This document shows, piece by piece, positions 57,266 through 64,000 of a DNA stretch of 64,000 nt (positions within the stretch are counted from its first letter, which is position 1; every line of letters begins with the position of its first letter). The notes under the pieces are model-generated. The model was not told where the DNA came from and searched no databases. It was given only the letters and a program-made list of their open reading frames with translations. The translations under genes and the position numbers were made by a program. The stretch comes from Halomonas halophila. GTDB lineage: Bacteria; Pseudomonadota; Gammaproteobacteria; Pseudomonadales; Halomonadaceae. The stretch is taken from positions 2,108,001 to 2,172,000 of the forward strand of contig NZ_CP129121.1 of the NCBI RefSeq assembly GCF_030406665.1. The letters run 5' to 3'.

Positions 57266-59749
57266 CTAGGACTCGCGCCACTCCCCCTTCCGGTATGCCA
57301 GGATCTCGCCGCTCCGGTCATCCAGCGAGAACAGGTGGAGCCAGCCGTTATCCACCAGCGACCCGAGCATCGCGTGACGCTCGACGATCGAGGCGATGGC
57401 CTTCGGAGGCGCCGCGAGGTAGGCGCTCAGACGCAAAGGCTCGTGGCGCCAGCGCTCGCCGTCGTGCAGCGACTGCAGTGGCAGGCCGATGCGCAGGTCG
57501 CCGCCGTTGCCCTCGAAGACGCCGATGTGCCCGCCGACCACGTTGTGCAGTACCTTGTTGCCGCTGCCGAACTTGCGATTGTCGGTGACGGAGGCGTTGT
57601 ACTGCATGTTGATCCAGTGGGCGACCACCATGGGCGCGGTCATGATCAGCTCCAGCCGCGAGAAGTCGCTATCCGAGCGCCAGTCGTAGTCGTGCAGGAA
57701 GCTGCGCCCGCCGAGGTCGAGCGGCGCGGTGAGCCGCCGCGGCGCGGCGATGAAGCTGGCGTTGTTGGCCAGGCCCCACTCCGGGCGCGTCTGCGACCAG
57801 TCGGCGCCGCGGCGATCGAGGGTCTCCTCGAGCTCCGGTGCGTCGGCCGACAGGCCGAGCCTCGGAGCACGCTCGCGCCGGGCCTGGGCGCCGGCCCGTT
57901 CGAGCCAGGCACGCTCCTCCTCGCTCAGCGCGAAGGCATCCGTCTCCCCTTCCGGCAACTCGATGCGATCGGTGATGGTGTGATGCAGCGCCGGCACGAA
58001 GCGGGTCGTCTCCGGGATCACGAGGCCGCCCTCGGCCAGCGTCTCGCGCAGCGCGGGATCGTTGAGCAGCCTTGCCAGGGCTCTCACCGAGACCTCCCCC
58101 GACTGCCCGCCGCAGGCCCCGCACTCGAGCCCCGCGGCATGCGGGTTGTTGCTGCTGTGGCTGCCGTGCCCCACCAGCAGCACCCGAGGAGCGAGGTGCT
58201 CGGTGAGCCCCATGGCCCCCAGCACGGTCCGCGCGAGCGCCGCCTTGTCGGCCAGGGTCAACGCCTCGCCGCTGTCGCGCCAGTGCCAGCCGAGCGCGTC
58301 CATGGCCAGCGGCTCGCGCTTGGCCTTGGCCTCGAGCGAGCGGCGCAGCAGCTTGCCGGCATAGAGCAGGCCGCCCGCTTCCACCGCGGTGAAGCTGGCA
58401 CTCGCCGTGCGGCTCCATTCCTGCAGGCGCGCCTTCCAGTTCAGCCGCTTCGCCGAACGAGCCTCGCCCTCGCAGGAACCGCTCCTGAGAGTCACCCGGG
58501 GCGCCAGCAGACCCGGCAGATGGGGCTGGGCCAGCGCGGTGCCATCCTGCTGGTGTTCCAGGGGCAGGCCGAAGAAGCCGGCGAAGCCCAGGGTCTGGAT
58601 GGCCGGGCTCTGGCTTTCCAGCGCGCGGCGCAGCGGCTCGGAGCGCACGTCGATGCAGAACACCGCCTGCAGACGAGGCTCGCTCGGCGACGGGGCCGAG
58701 GCACGCACCGCCCCGCCCAGGGCACGGTGGAGCGGCTGCTGGTAGGCCAGCTCGCCGGCGAGCTGCCACACCCACAGGGGCCGCTGGGCGCGCCGATGGC
58801 GCTCGACCCGCTGCGGCATCTCCACCATTTCCGCGTGCCAAAGACGGGTCAGGCGGTCGCCCTGATCGGGATGCTCCGCCCGGATGTAACGCCACAGCGC
58901 CAGCTCCCACGCCAGGCGCATCGCCAGCAGGCTGCGCATGTCCGAGGCGGGCCCCGCCCTCTCTTCCTCCGGCGTGGCCAGCGCCTGCTGCCAGTCCTGG
59001 TAGGCGACCCAGGCGGCCCAGCCGTTGATGTCGAGCAGCAGCGCCTGGGCGTAGCTCTCGAGACGTTCGGCGTCCACCTCCAGTTCGGCGACGGCGGCCT
59101 GAAAGAGTCCGTCCTCGGTGTCCGGCAGGGTCTTGAAGTAGCGCCGCAGCGTCGGCTCGCCCATCAGGATGGCGATGCCGCGATCCTTCAGAGTCATCTC
59201 CCGCCAGTGCTGATAGAGCCGCTTGCCGCGGGGCGCCTGCAGACGCTCGGCGTTGAGCGGCCCATCCTCCTGGAAGTAGGCGGCACAGAACTGGCTGATC
59301 TGCTGGGTGATCTCGTCACGCCAGGCCATCTTGTGCTGGCGGTCGCGACGGGCATCGATCAGGTCGCTGATGTTGTGCCAGTGGGGCAGCCGGCCGAGTT
59401 CCTCGACGACGTCCAGCAGGTTGCGGTAGCCGCCACGGTAGTCGAGCCGCTCGGCCGCTTCCTCCAGGTGTTCCGACGTGATCTCGCCACGTTGCCAGGC
59501 ACCCAGGTAATGGCTCGGCGGCATCAGGCAGTGGACGTTGCCCAGCGCCGAGAGCCGCGCCGACACGGTCGCGGCGTCCTCACCGCGCTGGGTCCAGTAG
59601 GGGCTCACCGCGATCAGCCGATCCAGCGGCCAGCTCGGGGCGATGCGTGCGCAGGCGCGATCCAGCGCCGCGTCCTGTTCGTCGGTCAGCGGCGCGACGT
59701 CGTTGGCGTCGGCCGGGCGCGCGATCCGGGGATGTTCGAGACTCGTCAT
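57266..59749 (-). CDS. dabA: DabA-type inorganic carbon transporter subunit (DUF2309)
   Basis: 827 residues, in the normal range for DabA. It has beta-carbonic-anhydrase-like metal motifs: CIDVRSEPLRR near residue 363 supplies Cys and Asp, LLVGHGSHSSNNPHA near 526 supplies His, and LECGACGGQSG near 540 supplies the second Cys. Together with DabB it forms an energy-coupled machine that hydrates CO2 to bicarbonate inside the cell. The ATG overlaps the DabB stop (ATGA). The long open extension upstream is out of frame with dabB and was rejected. It is the last gene of the operon, convergent with liu. Confidence 0.92.
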   Translation of the reverse strand: MTSLEHPRIARPADANDVAPLTDEQDAALDRACARIAPSWPLDRLIAVSPYWTQRGEDAATVSARLSALGNVHCLMPPSHYLGAWQRGEITSEHLEEAAERLDYRGGYRNLLDVVEELGRLPHWHNISDLIDARRDRQHKMAWRDEITQQISQFCAAYFQEDGPLNAERLQAPRGKRLYQHWREMTLKDRGIAILMGEPTLRRYFKTLPDTEDGLFQAAVAELEVDAERLESYAQALLLDINGWAAWVAYQDWQQALATPEEERAGPASDMRSLLAMRLAWELALWRYIRAEHPDQGDRLTRLWHAEMVEMPQRVERHRRAQRPLWVWQLAGELAYQQPLHRALGGAVRASAPSPSEPRLQAVFCIDVRSEPLRRALESQSPAIQTLGFAGFFGLPLEHQQDGTALAQPHLPGLLAPRVTLRSGSCEGEARSAKRLNWKARLQEWSRTASASFTAVEAGGLLYAGKLLRRSLEAKAKREPLAMDALGWHWRDSGEALTLADKAALARTVLGAMGLTEHLAPRVLLVGHGSHSSNNPHAAGLECGACGGQSGEVSVRALARLLNDPALRETLAEGGLVIPETTRFVPALHHTITDRIELPEGETDAFALSEEERAWLERAGAQARRERAPRLGLSADAPELEETLDRRGADWSQTRPEWGLANNASFIAAPRRLTAPLDLGGRSFLHDYDWRSDSDFSRLELIMTAPMVVAHWINMQYNASVTDNRKFGSGNKVLHNVVGGHIGVFEGNGGDLRIGLPLQSLHDGERWRHEPLRLSAYLAAPPKAIASIVERHAMLGSLVDNGWLHLFSLDDRSGEILAYRKGEWRES

Positions 59750-61326
59750 TGGGCACTCCCGCGAAAGGCTGTGTGCAGCTGCTTGGCCCTGATCCGGCCG
59801 GGCAGGTCGTGGGGCCAGAGCCTGAGGGTGTTCCGGGTGACCCACTCGTCCAGGTAGAAACCGGCATAGCAGTAGCGGTTGAGCGTCTGCGACGCCGGGT
59901 AGTGAAGCCCATGGCGCTTCAGCCAGTAGCCCGCGAAGAGCAGCACGAACAGCGCACTCACCCACAGGTCGCCCCAGAGCGAGACGCGGTGGCCGGTCTC
60001 GGGCAGGAAGGCGGCGAACAGCGTCTTGAGCCCGACGTAGGCGAGCACCACCAGCGCGGCCAGGCCGACAAAACCGACGACGGAGCCCGCGGTACGCTCG
60101 CTGTTGCGCTCGGCCAGCAGCACGGTCAGGGCGAGGGCGAGCAGCACCCAGGGGCTGTTGGCGTCGAAGGCCGCCGCCTCGGTCAGACTGCGGGCCAGCG
60201 CCACCACCGCCGCCACCAGCGACACGCTGATCAGGCCGGCCACCAGCCACTGGCTTGGCGTGGGGCTGCGCCCGGGGGCCTGGCGGCGCAGCAGATCCTG
60301 TTCGACCGCCTCGCCCGAACTCAGGAAGGCGTAGGCCTTGTAGCAGGAGTGCGCCAGCAGGTGCAGCATCGCCAGCTCCGTCAGCCCCAGGGCGATCTCG
60401 ACCAGCATCAGGCCCATCTGGGCACTGGTGGACCAGGCCAGGCGCACCTTGATGCTGACGCGGGTCATCATGACCAGCGCCGCCAGCACGCTGCCGAGGC
60501 CGGCCACCGTCAGGACCAGCGCCTGGGCCGGGGCCGACCGCAGCAGCAGCGGCGAGAACAGCAGCAGCAGGTAACCGCCGAGGTTGATCACGCCGCCGTG
60601 CAGCGTGGCCGACACCGGCGTGGGCGCCTCGACCACCTGAATCAGCCAGCCGTGCAGCGGCAGCTGGGCGCACTTGATCAGCGCCGCCAGCGCGAGCAGG
60701 CAGGCGGCCGCCTGTTCGCCCAGGGTCAGGGCGCCGTCGGCCGAGGCATAGTCGCTCACAATGACGCTGATCCGCCCGGTGTCATGGTGCAGGTAGAGCA
60801 ACAGGAAGGCCGTCATGGCACAGAGCTCGGCGGCGCGGGCGAAGAGGAACTTCTTGTGCGCCGCCAGCGCCGCGCGGGGGCGGTCGGGATAGAACATCAG
60901 CAGCTGATGCATCGCCAGGCTGATGCCCAGCCAGGCGAACAGGAACGCGAGGAGATGGTCACTGAGCACCGCCACGCTCACCGCGGCAAACACCGCCTGA
61001 ACGAGCGCAACGAAGCGCCTCTGGCGCGGCTCGCCCTGCAGGTAGGTGGTGCTGTAGCGCACCACCACGAAGGCGATGAAGTTGGCCAGCAGCAGCATGA
61101 CCAGCTGCAACATGCCGCTATGCCACCAGCCGGCCACCGCCGGAAGCCCCGATGCCAGCCCCAGCACCAGCAACGATGCCGACAGCAGCAGGCCGCTCGT
61201 GGTCGTGATCCGGCCGATGCGCCAGGCACGCCCGCGGGGCCCGCGGGCGCTCGTCACTGCCCCCAGCGCCAGGATGGCCGGCACCAGGGTGAGCAGGAAG
61301 GTGAAGAACAGCGCATTTCCGTGCAT
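59746..61326 (-). CDS. dabB: DabB-type proton-conducting membrane subunit (NuoL/MrpA-like)
   Basis: 526 residues with about 14 hydrophobic segments. The proton-channel motifs of complex I antiporter-like subunits are present: LIKCAQLPLHGWLIQVVEAPTPVSATLHGG-type region (seen as AALIKCAQLPLHGWL and EAPTPVSATLHGG) with conserved Lys and His. DabB is thought to couple the proton or sodium gradient to DabA. Start at 61326 follows CCGGAGG. It is the first gene of the operon, divergent from a LysR regulator. Confidence 0.92.
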   Translation of the reverse strand: MHGNALFFTFLLTLVPAILALGAVTSARGPRGRAWRIGRITTTSGLLLSASLLVLGLASGLPAVAGWWHSGMLQLVMLLLANFIAFVVVRYSTTYLQGEPRQRRFVALVQAVFAAVSVAVLSDHLLAFLFAWLGISLAMHQLLMFYPDRPRAALAAHKKFLFARAAELCAMTAFLLLYLHHDTGRISVIVSDYASADGALTLGEQAAACLLALAALIKCAQLPLHGWLIQVVEAPTPVSATLHGGVINLGGYLLLLFSPLLLRSAPAQALVLTVAGLGSVLAALVMMTRVSIKVRLAWSTSAQMGLMLVEIALGLTELAMLHLLAHSCYKAYAFLSSGEAVEQDLLRRQAPGRSPTPSQWLVAGLISVSLVAAVVALARSLTEAAAFDANSPWVLLALALTVLLAERNSERTAGSVVGFVGLAALVVLAYVGLKTLFAAFLPETGHRVSLWGDLWVSALFVLLFAGYWLKRHGLHYPASQTLNRYCYAGFYLDEWVTRNTLRLWPHDLPGRIRAKQLHTAFRGSAQ

Positions 61327-61385
61327 GGAAGGCCTCCGGTGATCCATGGAGCGAGCAGTATCCGGCGAGCCACTTTTTAATTAAA

Positions 61386-61405
61386 ATAGATATTTATTGA
61401 TCTAT
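61386..61405. promoter_or_regulatory. Palindromic operator between dabB and the LysR gene
   Basis: ATAGAT-N8-ATCTAT is a perfect inverted repeat in a strikingly AT-rich 100-bp gap, at a position and of a shape suitable for a LysR-type regulator that controls both the divergent dabBA operon and itself. Confidence 0.6.
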
Positions 61406-61426
61406 CGTTCTATAAAAAAGAACCCA

Positions 61427-62326
61427 ATGAGCCGACTCAACTACCATCACCTCTACTACTTCTGGCGCGTGGCCCGCGAAGGCAAGCTCACGCGGGTGGC
61501 GGAAACGCTGCACCTGTCGCAGAGCGCCCTCTCGGCACAGATCCGCAAGCTGGAAGACAGGATGGGCAAGCCGCTCTTCGAGCGACGCCACCGCGCCCTG
61601 GTGCTGACCGAGGCAGGGCGACGGGTGTTCAACTATGCCGAGGTGATCTTCACCAAGGGCGAGGAGCTGGAGTCGCTGATCAGCCGCGGTATCGAGCCGG
61701 AGTATCAGCGCCTGCGCATCGGCACGCTCTCCACCATGTCGCGCAACTTCATCGAGGGCTTCATCGCTCCCCTGCTCAACCAGAGCGGCCAGCGCGTCCA
61801 CTTCAGCCTGCACGCCCGCGACATGGCCAACCTGCTCGATGGCCTGGCCCGCCACGAGCTCGACGTGGTGCTCACCAATACCCAGATGCCGCCATCCGAT
61901 TCCCCGGACGCCTCCTGGCAGAGCCAGCTGCTGGCCCGGCAGCCGCTGTCAATCATCGGCCCGCCCGACTCGACGCCCGGCCGGCCCTTCCCCGAAGGCT
62001 TCGACGACATGCGCTGGGTGCTCCCCGGCGAGCATCACGAGATTCGTCGTGCCTTCGATGGCCACTGCAGCCTGTACCAATATCGGCCGAAAATCCTCGC
62101 CGAGGCCGACGACATGGCCATGTTGCGCCTGCTGGCACGGGACAGCGGCGCGCTGAGCGTGATGCCCGAGGTGGTGGTCAAGGACGAGCTACAGCAGGGG
62201 CGACTGACCCGCCTGGAGCAACTGCCCAACGTCTACGAGAACTTCTATGCCATCACCCTGCCCCGGGAGTTCATGCCGGGCATCGTCTCGGAGCTGCTGG
62301 CACGGCCTTTGAAGGACATGGCATAG
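61427..62326 (+). CDS. LysR-family regulator of the dab operon
   Basis: 299 residues. The N-terminal winged helix reads LNYHHLYYFWRVAREGKLTRVAETLHLSQSALS in two blocks (HLYYFWRVAREG and ETLHLSQSALSAQIRKLE). The rest is the substrate-binding effector domain. The YYFW and GKL features resemble NhaR and other ion-related LysR proteins. An upstream TTG at 61397 is possible, but ATG 61427 starts at the conserved region. The divergent position suggests control by CO2, bicarbonate or sodium status; the effector is unknown. Confidence 0.86.
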   Translation: MSRLNYHHLYYFWRVAREGKLTRVAETLHLSQSALSAQIRKLEDRMGKPLFERRHRALVLTEAGRRVFNYAEVIFTKGEELESLISRGIEPEYQRLRIGTLSTMSRNFIEGFIAPLLNQSGQRVHFSLHARDMANLLDGLARHELDVVLTNTQMPPSDSPDASWQSQLLARQPLSIIGPPDSTPGRPFPEGFDDMRWVLPGEHHEIRRAFDGHCSLYQYRPKILAEADDMAMLRLLARDSGALSVMPEVVVKDELQQGRLTRLEQLPNVYENFYAITLPREFMPGIVSELLARPLKDMA

Positions 62327-62351
62327 GTCGGTCGCCCTGTAGCCCCAACGA

Positions 62352-62388
62352 AAAGCCCCGAGCCGGTCTCCCAGCTCGGGGCTTTGCT
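62352..62388. terminator. Bidirectional terminator between the LysR gene and ycaO
   Basis: A perfect 12-bp stem AAAGCCCCGAGC / GCTCGGGGCTTT with a 10-base loop has T-runs on both strands. It serves convergent genes. Confidence 0.85.
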
Positions 62389-62441
62389 GTAACCATGCGC
62401 CACTTCAACACGCTCTACGGCATGCTGACGTGGCCGACGAC

Positions 62442-64000
62442 TCAGGCGCTGGCCTTCTCGGCGGCCAGGGCGGCGCGATGCGCGTGCAGCTTCTTGTAGC
62501 TCTCGATCAGGCGCTGGTGACGCTCCAGGCCCTCGAGCTGCATGCCGACCGGCTCCAGGCCCGGGAAGCGGACCGTGCCGTTCACCGCGCCCACCACGGT
62601 CTGCATGGTCGCTTCGCCGAACATGCGCTTGAAGTTGTAGAGGAAGTCGTCGAGCTCCAGCTCGTCGTCCAGGGCGATCTCCAGCACCGCGTTCACGGCC
62701 TGGTAGAACAGCCCGCGCTCGACGGTGTTGTCGTTGAACTGCAGGAACATCTGCACCCGGTCCAGCGCGTCCTCGAACTGGCCCAGCGCCAGGTTGGCCA
62801 TCAGCTTGAGCTCGAGGATGGTCAGCTGGCCCCAGACGGTGTTCTCGTCGAACTCGATGCCGATCAGGGTGGTGATGGTCTCGTGGTCGTCGATCTGGGT
62901 CTCTTCCAAGCGCTCCAGCAGCTCGGCCAAACGCTCGTCGTCGAGGTCGTGCAGGTGCAGGATGTCCTCGCGGAACAGCAGCGCCTTGTTGGTGTTGTCC
63001 CAGATCAGGTCCTCGACCGGATAGACCTCGGAGTAGCCCGGCACCAGGATCCGGCACACCGGCGCGCCCAGGTCCTCGTGCACGGCCTGGTAGGCCTCCA
63101 GCTCGAGCTCCTCGAGGATGCCGAACAGGCCCGCGGCCTCCTCTTCCGTACTGTTGGAGCCGCTGCCGGAGAAGTCCCACTCGACGAACGCGACGTCGGC
63201 CTTGGAGCTGAAGAAGCGCCAGGACACCACGCCCGAGGAGTCGATGAAGTGCTCGACGAAGTTGTTGGGCTCGGAGACCGCCAGCGAGTTGAAGGTGGGC
63301 GGCATGAAGTCGTTCAGGCCCTCGAAGCTGCGGCCCTGCATCAGCTCGGTCAGGCTGCGCTCCAGCGCCACCTCGAAGCTCGGATGCGCGCCGAAGGAGG
63401 CGAACACGCCGCCGGTCTTCGGGTTCATCAGGGTCACACACATCACCGGGAACTGGCCGCCGAGGGAGGCGTCCTTGACCAGCACCGGGAAGCCCTGGGC
63501 CTCCAGCGCCTCGACGCCCTCGAGGATGTGCGGGTACTTCTGCATCACCTCCAGCGGCACGTCGGGCAGCGTGATCTCCTCCTCGATGATCTGGCGCTTC
63601 ACCGCCCGCTCGAAGATCTCCGACAGGCACTGCACCTGAGCCTCCGGCAGGGTGTTGCCGGCGCTCATGCCGTTGCTGAGGAACAGGTTCTCGACCAGGT
63701 TCGACGGGAAGTAGACCGTCTCGCCGTCCGACTGGCGCACGTAGGGCAGCGAGACGATGCCGCGCTCGGCGTTGCCGGAGTTGGTGTCGATCAGGTTGGA
63801 GCCGGCCAGCTCGCCCTCCGGGTCGTAGATCGCCCGGCAGTGATCGTCGAGGATGCCGTCCGGCAGCGAGTCGTGCGGCCCCGGCTGGAACCACTTCTCG
63901 TCCGGATAGTGGACGAAGTCGTGATGGGCGAGGTCCTGGCCGAAGAACTGGTCGTTGTAGAAGAAGTTGCAGCTCAGGCGCTCGATGAACTCGCCCAGCG
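62442..64000 (-). CDS. ycaO: YcaO, accessory factor of ribosomal protein S12 methylthiolation (N terminus beyond the window)
   Basis: The 519 visible codons extend without a stop to the window edge. RQSDGETVYFPSNLVENLFLSNGMSAGNT (seen in parts: ETVYFPSNLVEN and NGMSAGNTLPEAQVQCLSE), GGQFPVMCVTLMNP, FGAHPSFEVALERSLTELMQGR, and FVEHFIDSSGVVSWRFF all match E. coli YcaO. YcaO domains use ATP to activate amide backbones; the E. coli protein assists RimO in beta-methylthiolation of S12. The C-terminal TPR-like part is present and ends HRAALAAEKASA. The start codon lies past base 64000. Confidence 0.93.
   Translation of the reverse strand, partial: LGEFIERLSCNFFYNDQFFGQDLAHHDFVHYPDEKWFQPGPHDSLPDGILDDHCRAIYDPEGELAGSNLIDTNSGNAERGIVSLPYVRQSDGETVYFPSNLVENLFLSNGMSAGNTLPEAQVQCLSEIFERAVKRQIIEEEITLPDVPLEVMQKYPHILEGVEALEAQGFPVLVKDASLGGQFPVMCVTLMNPKTGGVFASFGAHPSFEVALERSLTELMQGRSFEGLNDFMPPTFNSLAVSEPNNFVEHFIDSSGVVSWRFFSSKADVAFVEWDFSGSGSNSTEEEAAGLFGILEELELEAYQAVHEDLGAPVCRILVPGYSEVYPVEDLIWDNTNKALLFREDILHLHDLDDERLAELLERLEETQIDDHETITTLIGIEFDENTVWGQLTILELKLMANLALGQFEDALDRVQMFLQFNDNTVERGLFYQAVNAVLEIALDDELELDDFLYNFKRMFGEATMQTVVGAVNGTVRFPGLEPVGMQLEGLERHQRLIESYKKLHAHRAALAAEKASA

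Noticed and set aside
57266..60673. A start for dabA far upstream at 60673
   Set aside because: The extra 300 residues lie in the wrong frame of dabB and are Arg/Gly/Ala-rich. DabA homology begins at the ATG at 59749, coupled to the dabB stop.

Overview
The window is high-GC DNA with closely packed genes, from a gammaproteobacterium most like the Halomonadaceae (Halomonas/Salinicola type). This placement is inferred, not searched. It rests on conserved gene orders: uvrY-uvrC-pgsA followed by tRNA-Gly, tRNA-Cys and tRNA-Leu; ihfB-lapA-lapB-pyrF; fxsA-groES-groEL; and a liuABCDE leucine operon. Sodium-coupled transporters (an NhaC-type and an SSS-type carrier) fit a salt-adapted lifestyle.

Layout. 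1-1.1 kb: tail of a DJ-1/PfpI protein and a YdfG-like dehydrogenase. 1.2-7.1 kb: two near-identical tRNA-Ala(GGC) units, each with its own promoter and terminator, flank an amino-acid catabolic island. The island holds an AraC regulator, an OCD-type imine reductase, an NhaC-type carrier, a DadA-type oxidase and a decayed putA start, which together suggest D-proline to L-proline conversion. 7.3-11.1 kb: uvrY, uvrC, pgsA and three tRNAs. 11.1-17.5 kb: FUSC protein, nadB, ygfX/sdhE, ihfB, lapAB and pyrF. 17.6-25.7 kb: a ComEA-like protein, a MITE-like element, an SDR, fxsA, groESL behind a heat-shock promoter, trmJ, a GGA-rich small RNA, a PsiE-like protein, an aminotransferase and two sister lipoproteins.

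25.8-34.1 kb: a DUF1275 membrane protein, a reductase overlapping a proline-racemase-family protein that lacks both catalytic cysteines, a NYN nuclease, an SSS symporter, a patatin, and the copper proteins PCuAC and SCO. 34.1-35.4 kb: a frameshifted TfoX gene and an AT-rich foreign gene resembling a C39-type cysteine peptidase. 35.4-43.6 kb: a YqhC-like regulator divergent from an alcohol dehydrogenase, a CurA-like reductase, and a molybdenum hydroxylase operon (mocA-like, small and large subunits, xdhC-like). 43.7-49.8 kb: two tandem copies of a small exported protein, a methyltransferase, and a flavin monooxygenase with a sigma-54 promoter facing its likely activator. 49.9-57.2 kb: liuABCDE, with a duplicated 3' end of liuE. 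57.2-64 kb: dabAB (DAB-type inorganic carbon uptake) with a divergent LysR regulator, then the start-less part of ycaO.

The strongest undescribed element is the intergenic RNA at about 22812-22959. It has eight GGA motifs, three predicted hairpins with GGA in the loop, and a strong terminator. These are the hallmarks of CsrB/RsmZ RNAs that sequester CsrA/RsmA, and the UvrY/GacA-type regulator that would normally activate such an RNA is encoded 15 kb away in the same window.
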